Below, one piece after another: positions 44,640 through 54,447 of a stretch of 64,000 bases of DNA. The stretch covers positions 300,947,561 through 301,011,560 of the forward strand of contig OW240916.1 in NCBI GenBank assembly GCA_933207985.1, written 5' to 3'. The position numbers and the translations under genes are program-made. Position 1 is the first letter of the stretch; every line of letters begins with the position of its first letter. This DNA is from Pelobates cultripes. Its lineage: Eukaryota; Chordata; Amphibia; Anura; Pelobatidae. The notes beneath the pieces are model-generated. The model saw nothing but the letters and a program-made list of their open reading frames with translations, ran no database searches and was not told the origin of the DNA.

Positions 44640-45000
44640 ATCGAGTTTTGTGGCCTTGACACCCATCAGGCCCCGACCTCATTATTTCCGGCTGGCGTAC
44701 AATTCCTGGGTGATGGATATCGGGTGGAATCTTCCATTCATTGTGAGTAGTTTCTGGCATCCATGGTGACCAGCTTTTCTCTTGGCCAGATTATTACTTC
44801 AGCTGGGTACCTGATGACTAGTAGGGCATATTGTTGATGGCTTGGATTTTGTTCTTGATATTAAACTGGTACTGTCTGACTCTTTGGAGAAGCTTGGATG
44901 TTGTTATCCTCCTTGCCTCTTCCTCCTGGTTGCCATGTGTTTGTGGTACTCCCAGGTAGCTGTTCTCTATATCTCCTAAGTGACCTTCTGGTACGTGCTC
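44640..45000 (-). pseudogene. R2-type LINE reverse transcriptase fragment
   Basis: On the minus strand from about 44990: ENSYLGVPQTHGNQEEEARR, ITTSKLLQRVRQ, then NKIQAINNMPY, a stop, and in other frames KLLTMNGRFHP, LYASRK and GRGLMGVKATKLDET to about 44640. YLG.PQ..GN and K.LTM.G.FHP are characteristic of the thumb region of an R2/NeSL-like LINE group found in fish, frogs and cnidarians (clade from memory, not searched). The plus-strand frame at 44473-44769 is its antisense. Confidence 0.65.
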
Positions 45001-45879
45001 CTAAAACACTCAAATTATTTTGTTATAATCTTGGGGTCATTCAATGAGAATTTCAAATTCAGGTGAAAAATAAAAATAAAAATTCTCTAGCTTAGATTTC
45101 TCTTCAGTTTTTTTTTTTTACCTTAAATTAGAAACTTACTTTGAATTCACTTTGAATTAGTCATGTTAGTGAACCTACATTTCATTACATGCACTCAATT
45201 TATTGTATACACAGTTCTATCATATCCAGTGTTGGTTTTCTTATATGTTATGTCAGTTTACTGTAGGCATAGATTCACTACATTCCATGTCATTTACTTC
45301 TATGCAATGTTTCAGGACATTCATTGTTGATTTACTATAGGCATGTGCTGCCACCAACCTCATGTGCTTACTATTAAGGTTAGTAAGCTTGTAGGGGTTC
45401 AGAAAACTCCAAATTTCTAACTCCGTAGAGGTCTTGTCTTTTAGCTAAAAGTAGCAAGGTGAAATGTGAGTGTAGGATTCAAAGGTTTTCACTTGATGTG
45501 GCAGCTGATCGTACACTAATGCTCATTGAAGTGACACTAAATACCTAATTTTATTTAAACATGTATAGGGATTTGGGTTAGTGTGCAAGTAACCATTTTG
45601 CTTTTGTTTTATGTATTTGGGCTGATTTGTACTGATGTGCTTAGGGGTAGTGTGAGTTAAAGCGCAAGGTTTTATTTCGTGTATTCATACTATATTGACT
45701 GCTAAATGATCTTCTGTCAACAATTTCATACATTACAAATAACCATCATTCACAAAACAGGCCTCCAAAATGTTCTTCTTATGCTTTGTTTGTTCCACAA
45801 GGGAACTACATCGAGAATTTCATTTCATAACCCAAGAATTTCATTTCATAGCCCAAGAGCGACAAACGGTGCCTAGAGA
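45001..45879. other. AT-rich DNA without recognisable gene
   Basis: No repeat family or coding signal. Confidence 0.45.
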
Positions 45880-46140
45880 GATATCAGCTATGCCTCACTG
45901 ATGATGCCTAACAAGGCTGAAACTATCGTCTGGGGCTGCTGTATCTCTCGTGCAGAGAGAACTTGCTGGTATTTCGGATCTGGACTGCCCGTATGGGTGG
46001 GACCAGTTTGATATGTTTCAGAGATGTTCTCTCTGTAATGGCACAAGATGAGCTAAAACCAGCTTGAGACCTGAGCGGGGACCCAACGAAGGGCAGGCTA
46101 TTTTAGCTGCTGCCCGTTCTCAGTATTCTCTTGCGCCCTG
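45880..46140 (+). repeat. Dispersed repeat carrying a hammerhead-like motif (relative of 17041-17560)
   Basis: Shares TATCTCTCGTGCAG, ATCTGGACTGCCCGTATGGG, GGGACCAGTTTGAT, TCTCTCTGTAATGGCACA and CAGCTTGAGA with the 17 kb repeat. AATTTCATAGCCCAAG words occur on both sides (45840-45860 and 46150-46190), which may be a duplicated flank or a local repeat. No protein. Confidence 0.65.
45892..45936 (+). ncRNA. Best hammerhead-ribozyme-like motif (candidate)
   Basis: Positions: stem I strand GCCTCA (45892-45897), CTGATGA (45898-45904), stem II U-GCC..GGC-U (45905-45918), GAAA (45919-45922), a short stem III AC..GT around TATC, the cleavage triplet GTC (45928-45930), then TGGGGC (45931-45936), which pairs with GCCTCA (five Watson-Crick pairs and one G-U). 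All core elements of a type-I hammerhead are present in order. The one clear departure is a U-U opposition at the base of stem II where G-C is usual. It would cut after 45930. No activity is shown. Confidence 0.5.
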
Positions 46141-47989
46141 TTTTTTGCTCATAGCCCAAGAATTTAATTTCATAGCCCAAATATTTAATTTCATAGTTCT
46201 CTCACACATCCTTTAACATTTTTAAATATATTTTTAGTGCCAAATCCACAGTTTCAGATTAAATTACAATCAACTGGATAGTCCAATAAAAAACAAAAAA
46301 CATTATAGATAAAAAGAAGAAAGCAAAAAGCAAAAACCAAACATCCAAGAATAAACAGAGCCTATAACTAGCTGTCTCGGTATGCCATAGGGCTGGACAA
46401 TGCATCAAAAGAAAAAGGAAAAAGGTAGGGACCAAGAAAAACGGGCTCAAAATACTGCGCATATACATCAGCTGACTCCATCTTGGAAATTGTGGTGATC
46501 TACTGAAAGAAAGTCTTTTATCCGACTTAAGGAATTTCCTCTGGATTATCATGTTTCAGATTTCTGTACTTCATCACTGCAACAAAGAAGGGGGCCACAG
46601 TAAGTACAGGATAGTTACTGATAGAAATTAGATTTAAAAAAATAATTGATTGTGTTAAATGGCATCACTGCTAAAATGTGTCTTAATGATTGCTCAGTGG
46701 AACATGTCCCCTGAGCAGAATTTTAACTATGTGCTTCTTGTTAAGACAGGCAGTACAAATATTTTTTAATCTCTCAATACATTCTGTCATTGCCAAACTC
46801 GTAATAATATGTGTGTATACTATTATATATCATTTTGTGAAAAGTAAATTCTAAAATACAAGCAATACATAATGCTGGTTTTCAAACCAAATGGCATTTG
46901 TCCCCAAGAATATTAGTATTCTGGTAATAGTTACTATTTTCAAAATACTCAGCTCTTCTGGAACTAAATTATTATGTTGGGGTTTTATTTATTTTATGTC
47001 ATTGTAAATTTAATTGTATTGCTTTGGAAATGTTTTTTCTTTTGCCAAAGGCTGATACAATGTGAAGAATGCAACTATACTTTTAAGCTTGTTTTTGCTT
47101 TAATGTTTTACACAGGAGGGGAAAATTGCTTTTACTGCCCTCATAGGAGATGTACAAAATCCTGTACTTTTCAAGAAAAAAGATTTGTAACATTTTCTCT
47201 CTAAGCAATTATGTTCAACGGGATTAAAAAGTATGAGTTGTAGCCAATGTTGTATGTCAACAGGAAATGTCCCATATATGATTGTAGCTCTCAAACAAAT
47301 ATTCAGCCAACATGTCAAGCAATGAAGATATAGAAACGGGCAAACTGTTTTATTTTCAAATGTAATCAACGTCAACTATTAAAAATGAAATGGAATAGAA
47401 AATGGGAAATTCAATGGTACTAAGATGAACAACAATGTTGGATAGGTTTGAATACCTGCTGGTCTAAATTAGGTACCAGGTAAACAAACAGAATTGTCAT
47501 ATTGTGTCATATAGTAAACCAAATTAACCAATATTTTAAATAATTGACCACTATATCATCCTTAAAACTGTGGTTTCACATGGACTACCCGAGCCAAATT
47601 AATCCACACAACCAATCCTATTAAAGTTTTTAGTCAAACTTGAATGGCAACTTATATAAAATGATATAATAAGGTTAATTATAGATATAATATTATACAT
47701 ACTTACAGTGGAATATATATGAAAATGCAAATAAATTATATTGTTGCTCCTTTTTGAAATTGTCCAGAGCTACAATTTTTTTTTTATCAATTGATCTCTA
47801 TAGAGCAAGCCTGTCAAATTTAAAGGCTAGCATGTGCAAAATAAACAAGGTCTAAGTTTATGTGAGCTGCAAAAAAAAAAAAAACTTAAATTTTCATAGA
47901 AACATAGGTTTATTTTGAAAAGTACAGTATACGTTTTAGTAGAAAGGAAGACTTCAAATGTTGAGTATATTTTTTTCAATTTACAGGTA
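46141..47989. other. AT-rich DNA without recognisable gene
   Basis: No recognised repeat, exon or RNA gene; the short frames here have no family signature. Confidence 0.45.
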
Positions 47990-48450
47990 TGTCTTTAATG
48001 GACCCTCTCACTATTATTAGGGTGTAGAGGGTAGGTTGGTTTAATTTAAAGTGCAAGTGGCAAGGGTGTGTACTATGACACATATTAGTATGTCCTCTTA
48101 TTGTATTAGAGCCTCTACCTGCTGCCCTTGGTTTGAGATTGGGTGGGGGACATTAGGTCCTCCAATTAGTAACTAGCCCCTACCTGCTGACTTTAGGTAG
48201 GGACAGGGGGTGACATTAAGTTGTCCCTCCTTTTTTAAATTAATAGCCTCCACCTGCTGGCCACAGGTGTGGGAAGGGGGTCAACAGTGATGCCCCCCCC
48301 CCCATTTTGTAATTTAAAGTCCTCCATCCAATACGTACAGGTGGGATCACAGGGGCCATACCATGCCCTGCTTTTTTATTATTAGTGCAGCATGGCGACT
48401 GGAGGGCATGGGGGAGGTATTAATGGCCCTTTATAATGAAAACTTTTTTT
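47990..48450. repeat. Diverged tandem repeat, unit about 70 bp
   Basis: AGCC(T/C)C(T/C)ACCTGCTG.. followed by GGG..GGGGG(T)GACATTA recurs at 48110, 48175 and 48244, with a weaker unit at 48318. Units are strongly diverged. Confidence 0.55.
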
Positions 48451-48929
48451 TTTGCATTGCTGCATTTGCATTTGGATGCTAACTAAATGTCCAAAAAGCT
48501 AAATTTTTGGTCATTTTGTCTGTATGTTGTTGTGTATGTGTATCTGTTTTAGTATATGTGTGTGACTGTGTATGTGTAGATATCCATACATCCAAGCATT
48601 CAAACTCAAACAATATTTACTAAAAACCCCCAGCAATCCAATGCCAACACTGCACACAAATACACCCCTACATTCATATGCCAAAACTACACACAAATGC
48701 ACACCTGCATCCAAATGCAAACACTACATACAAACACACTCCTACATGCAGACACACATACTCTATACATTCAAAAGCACAAACACTGCTCACGAATACT
48801 GTAAGGATGGGCAAATTATAGATCACCAGCTGGCAAAGAATTGCAGGAGTTGCACGAAAGTTGTTGATCTACCTTTTGGCAACCTTTGTGCTAGAGAGGG
48901 GCTCAAAATCCAGACCACAAAATCCTGAT
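48451..48929. repeat. ACACA/CATACA-rich low-complexity region
   Basis: Degenerate TGTGTATG on the left and its complement-like ACACAAATGCACACC words on the right (48520-48790). The 118-aa frame is composition-driven. Confidence 0.5.
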
Positions 48930-51619
48930 CAAGTTCAGACAGATATTGTTAAATATTGTGAACAATGTCCAAATTGTGCAGTCCGAATGGCCTCATAGTA
49001 AATAGGGCAAAACATTTGCTGCTGTTGGGGCCTTCAGTGAATAACCCTGAGTTGAATTGTGCTATAGGGTTAAAGTTACATAAGAGCAGATTATGCACAG
49101 GCCTGAAAAGGTTAAGAGGAAAAAAAAAGAAAGAAAATAGATAACATTCTTCCAGAGGGTCATAAATATTCTGTAAATGGATGTGACTGAAAGTGCCAGT
49201 ATGGAAAAGAAATATCCAATTCTAATGAATTTGTTCCTAATTTACCACCCTCAGTCTTGACATCATAATGGATGCTTGCTCAACTAGTAATGTTCTGGAC
49301 CATTTTTTTACATTTCCCAGTTCTGGACTGCAGATCATTGAATGTTGTTGCAGTTAAGTGAGGGCTCATAACTTCTATTCTACTACGTAATTTATCAAAT
49401 ACGGTTCTCGGCTCTGCATAAAACTCTATTAAGTGCCTAAATCTCTTTATTGTGTAAAGCATGTCAGAGTTCCTTTAAAGTTCAAGGTTTTCTGTCTTCT
49501 TTACATTTGTATCAGACAGACAAGTAATGAGGAAGCTACAAAAAAAGTAAAAAGATCCGAAAAAATACCTGATCTGCATGGTTTGTGAACTGATTTATAA
49601 ATATTAGAGAGGCTAGTAAATCATAAAGTGATAAAATCAGAAGTAACCTGATACAACAAACACAAGGAGACATTTTTATTTATAAGAACCAGACTGCTTT
49701 CTGCATCAATGTTATCATGTTTGATTATGCCATAATCTACAGCACAGTGTAACACTGTTCAAAGCACAATAACCAATTATTCACTTTAGTAACTGTCAGA
49801 GAACAGTTGAAGGGCATTATTGAATAGCAGGCAAATTATAATTTTATTTTGTTTTATTATTTTACAGAACTAACCTTTTACTTCCAACAAGCAATGCAAC
49901 ATTTCAGCTTAATTAGAAAATAAAACTTTGCTTTGATCAAAATGATCATTGACAGCATAGCAAAATGCAACACTTTACAACAGTGTAATCAACGATTAAA
50001 ATTGCATTTGGCCTCTAGATTAGAGTCTGCTTGTATTAAAAATTAGAGGGGGTAAATGTTTATGTTAACTCAAACACAAGACGTTTAAAATGGAAGGATG
50101 CATGTTATTAACAAAATTTACTCAAATGTGACCCATTTACATAAAAATGTTTCAATAAAATTTTATAAAACAATAAATAAATGTTGATCTGTTGTTGCTT
50201 TGTTCCATTTAGATAACCGTGAAACATGAATGCATAATAAAGGTCTTTGCTTTATAAAATGTAATACTAATTTCTGCAGTCTATTAGTAAAATTTGCCTA
50301 TTATCTCGTTGAATCCATGATTTAACAGATCAGTAAAATGTTAAATATCTCTGCTAGTTAATGACTGGTGGTCACACAGCCAAATTGACCCATGACCCAC
50401 TGGGAGACATTATGGATGGCCTCAGTTGCTAAGGCCAGTCACACTGATGGTTTAAGCCAAGTTGATAATATAATATTGTAATATTTCAGATTTCATCTAC
50501 TAGCTCATGGGTTGGGCAAGAGGGGGGACTCCATTATCATTTCAGCTCCTTCTGCTGTTCATATACATGGAGTGGGGTAGACAAATGGCAAGTAACCCAC
50601 TCAGTACAATTCTAAAGACTTATTACTTATACTTCACCCTTACACTGCAATGGGACTTTTTATTTACTGTTTGCTATCAACAAATAATATAAATGTACAT
50701 ATATTTGGTGTTACAATATAGGAGAACTTATTTTGTCCATTTGCCTGGGTTCATGCACAATATAGTACAAATCCACATTTGGTAAATATGCAAATCCTAT
50801 ATTTTATGTACAATTTGCATGCAAAATCTACTGATTTTTAAACCAGATACTGGGTGGTACTGAAAATGATTTGCTAATTCGGTTGAAATAAGGAGTTTCA
50901 GCCTGGTCTGCATTTGGTAAATATGAGAATTGCAAATCTTGGTGAATTTTTTTTTATTTTAATTGCATTTTTTACATCGGGATATAATTTGACACTTGAA
51001 AAACACTAATAGTATTAGATATGTTTCACACAAACACACACTCACAAATATTCTTGTGCGTTCAAAAATATATGCACAAAGCACACTATATTCATAGTTT
51101 TAGGCACATTATTGAGTGGATGTTTAAATAGTTTATATATACCTTATGTACACCTATGTACATGTGTGTGGATTCAGAAGCTGTTTTGCTATATCTGAAG
51201 ATTGATAAATATTGTAAATAGCATCCAGGTTTTGGCCATTGAACTCTGAATTGGGGCAAATTAAAATTTGCAAAATTCAGTATAAAATAGCCAAGCTGTG
51301 AATATAGCTGATTTGGAGAATTCATCCTGATCAGCTACTTTTACCTAAATTTTGCCATTCAAATTCTAATCAATGTCGGGGCCATAATTGAAATTAGGCT
51401 CATTTATTGGGCCTCCAACACTCTGTTACATGGTGTTTACACCTTTTCAAAAGTAATGCTATGAATGCCAATAACCCAGATATGAGTTACGCACTCCTTC
51501 CCAGTGCAGAAGTAATCAGACCTGTCACTATTGATGGTATACCATACAATGACCTGGATAACAGTGGTGAAAGCAAGGCTTCTTCCCAGGATAAATCTCA
51601 CAACAAAAGAAATGGATCA
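48930..51619. other. AT-rich DNA without recognisable gene
   Basis: Long stretch without transposon signature. 49600-50340 is notably free of simple repeats, so it could contain conserved non-coding sequence, but nothing in it identifies a function. Confidence 0.45.
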
Positions 51620-52099
51620 ATTAAATAAAACAAAATAATAATGTAGATATGTCTAAAACATGTTTTGCCAGTAAAAACTAGCTTCTTCAGTCAGTAAAGA
51701 CAATGTCCGAGTTCTCAGTTTAAATATCCTGCCAGATCAGCATTTTCAATTTGGCGCCTGACGTCCTTTCCCGTCAGCATTCATGGCTCCATTGAATTCC
51801 TGCTTCCGCGTTCCAAGTATACTTGCATTCTAAGTCTCAATTCAGTCTCAGTTCTGGAAGTCTATGAAGTGTTCGCCTTATATTCTCAATTATATGGATT
51901 TGGGCATACACTCAGTCCAGAAACATCAATTTAGGAACATACTTCTTATAAATCTGGAACATTTTTAAAAAACTAGCCAGCTTTCTTAAAAATACACAAA
52001 AATTATATTTGCAATAAAAAAAAAAATACAAATAGAAGTAAAAAAAAATGGAAATAGAGACAAACATAAAACTATAAAAGATAATTTCATTATTTAAAA

Positions 52100-52573
52100 A
52101 GACTTTACTCTGGGAAATGGCAGATCTCAAAATCAATATTAAGTTCACATGGATGCAAAGTGTTAAAATTGTTGATGAGTCTCATTTTGTTGCTGCCTAT
52201 TATCTTCTCAAAATCTGCCCCTCTTCGAGGTACATATACTTTTTTATTCCTGAAAACATAAGGACATCTGAATTATTGTTATGTTTTATTTTACAATGTG
52301 AAGATACACTATGTTTTTTAATATTTCTTGTTGTGGTGTCGTGATAATCAAAGGTTTAGTCATTCTCAACCATCAGAGACATGTAAGCAAGAATATTACA
52401 TTTGTGGTGAAACATGTGATTACTTTAATAGTACATGTCCTTCGTCCTATTTCTATCTCAACAATCACCTTCTTTGTACTCTTTGTGTTCCAACAATTCA
52501 AAACATTTTCACCATTAATGATATTAAAAGTATCCATTCTTCTGGTCCTTCTTTGGTAGTTGCAGTTAATTAT
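52100..52573 (-). pseudogene. PLE cysteine linker and GIY-YIG relic
   Basis: From 52573 downward: NYQRRTRRMDTFNIINGENV, then CTIKVITCFTTNVIFLLTCL (the segment before GIY-YIG). After frameshifts, YVPRRGADFEKIIGSNKM and NTLHPCELNIDFEICHF follow. Catalytic GIY residues cannot be read. Heavily decayed. Confidence 0.7.
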
Positions 52574-53240
52574 TATTAAATGGAAAGACAGGAAGGTAGA
52601 GAGAGTATACCGGGTTGCTAAATTTTCATGGGGGATAACCCCAATAATTGGATAACTACAAAAAAGAAAGAAAAAGCACATACAAGAATTCCAAAAAGTG
52701 AAAGAATGTCTCGCAGCATTCACGTTAAGGATCTTATATATTTTCAGCAACCCTAAGTTCTCGTCTCAGGAAATTAATAAAATATAACTTTTAATGTATT
52801 AAGTTAAAATAACTAAGAAGGTAACTAAATATTATAATTAAAGTACAAAAATACAAAAATAAGGGAAGGTGATGCCTTAACCGTGCTGCCTATGTTAATT
52901 AGCAACACCAGTGGTACAGGGGTATAGGGGGTATAGATGTATCGCAAAAGTTAATTAGTAGCTATATGTCTATCAAGGAGATCTAATAATGATTGTAAGA
53001 TAAATATCCCCCAACTCCCATCACCCTTGCCCACTCAGTTAGCACACTCTCATTCCCCTCAGTAGTTTGTCAGGAGCCGATCCATCCGCCCGGCTATCTG
53101 ACTGAGCTTAATAAAATAATAAAGCTGGGTGTCGAAGGAAAATAAGTATCTAAAACTAAAGGCTGCAGCTAAGTCCCCTGTCAACCTCCTCCACCCTGGT
53201 GCTATCAAAAAATCCCAACGCGTGTTTCATTTTCTTTTTT
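52574..53240. mobile_element. 667-bp insertion in the second PLE, 15-bp target duplication
   Basis: GTTGCAGTTAATTAT occurs at 52559-52573 and 53241-53255, exactly where the PLE text is interrupted. The insert has no long frame. Its right end reads on the minus strand GAAACACGCGTTGGGA, a form shared with hammerhead-like PLE ends, so it may be a short non-autonomous PLE relative. Confidence 0.75.
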
Positions 53241-53429
53241 GTTGCAGTTAATTATCATTGACCTCATATTCTTAGCTCCTTTGCAGGTTTCTCTGGGAGT
53301 AAATTGAGTAAAATAGTGTTTTTTTTCAAATAGAATAGGCCAATATTTATTCATGATACTTCTTATTTGTTTATTCTGATCATTATATTGGAATATTGGA
53401 ATTTCTAGATGTTTCTTCTCCCCCTGCAA
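53205..53429 (-). pseudogene. PLE RT/linker fragment
   Basis: KHLEIPIFQYNDQNKQIRSI, MNKYWPILFEKK, FTPRETCKGAKNMRSMII matches ENTFMELPFICNFSTDNKKV.., SKFWPILLQD, LPERPKFIHRGVNNLRHSL of the first PLE. The true PLE text ends at the duplication 53241-53255; residues after it come from the inserted block. Confidence 0.85.
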
Positions 53430-53430
53430 G

Positions 53431-54282
53431 CATGAGAAACACTTGCTGGGGGAGTAGCATATGACAGGAGACTTAAGAGGGTTATTATGCTGTCATTGTA
53501 ACATAATCCTTTGCTTTAAATGACAAGGATGATTGACAGGAGAGTAGGAACCATATTTTTAAAGAGTACTAAATTAAAATGTATACATTCACTAACATTT
53601 CTGTTAGCACAATCTAATTGTGAAAATTTGGCGTACTGGGTTAAAAGCATTCTTTAAAGTTGTGAGAACATTGGGTTGCTTTGTTTATAAAGATAGCAGT
53701 GAAGTGATTGAAGCTAAACTATAGTGCCAGGAAAACAAAGTTATTTTCCTGGCACTATATATCCATAGACTGCCCTCCTCCCTTGCAGCTTCCACCTGTG
53801 CTACAGAAGGGCTAAAAACATCAGTGCTGGTTCAGGCTCCATCTCCGCTGACTGCTCGCATTAGGACTTCCCCATCGGAAAGCATTGTATAATGCTTTCC
53901 TATAGGGTTTTGGGTGACACTGAATGTCCTCATGCATAGCATGAGGATGTACAGCATCAGTTAGGCGACCAAAAGTTATCTAACCGCCAGGAAGTCCCTC
54001 TAGTGGCTGCCACTAGAGGTAAAGTTAACCCTAGCAGGTAATTATTGCAGTTTATTAAAAACCATATATTGTACACCATATATTGTTAAATATAAAATAT
54101 ATATCTTTATTCCATCAATAATAAAATTAAAAACACAGTGATACAATTACATCAAATAAATATATTAATACATATTTCTTATTGCACATTGAGAATAAGT
54201 AAATTATAGTACATACAAAGGCAAAAGAGACAAAAAAAAATCTGTATATAATACCTTAAAAAATGACAGGCGTCACTGAGCC
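53431..54282. other. No gene; short palindromic repeat at 53721-53758
   Basis: 15-bp perfect arms ATAGTGCCAGGAAAA (53721-53735) and complement (53744-53758). The remainder shows no feature. Confidence 0.6.
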
Positions 54283-54352
54283 AACACCCAACGTTTCGGC
54301 CATAAAGCCTTTCTCAAAAAAGGAAATGCTTTACAGCCGAAACGTTGGGTGT
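54283..54352. repeat. Inverted repeat of GAAACGTTGGGTGTT motif
   Basis: Arms of about 30 bp (54283-54315 and 54321-54352) with few mismatches. Each holds GCCGAAACGTTGGGTGTT facing outward. The CR1 copy starts immediately at 54353. Confidence 0.85.
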
Positions 54353-54447
54353 TAGAAACATAGAAACATAGAATGTGACGGCAGATAAGAACCATTCGGC
54401 CCATCTAGTCTGCCCAATTTTCTAAAAACTTTCATTAGTCCCTAGCC

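Larger units (their letters stand above)
51620..53430 (-). mobile_element. Second, decayed Penelope-like element
   Basis: On the minus strand: an RT C-terminal/linker piece (53429-53241), an inserted block (52574-53240), a cysteine-rich linker and ITCFTTNVIFLLTCL (52570-52373), and GIY-YIG tail relics NNFNTLHPCELNIDFEICHF near 52140. A 3' region carries a motif CTGAAGA, GCTAGT..ACTGGC, AAAAC (51660-51694) like the one in the 30 kb PLE. Many stops. It aligns residue by residue with 31429-32300 of the first PLE. Confidence 0.82.

Noticed and set aside
44473..44769. 98-aa plus-strand frame
   Set aside because: Antisense to the R2-type LINE fragment.
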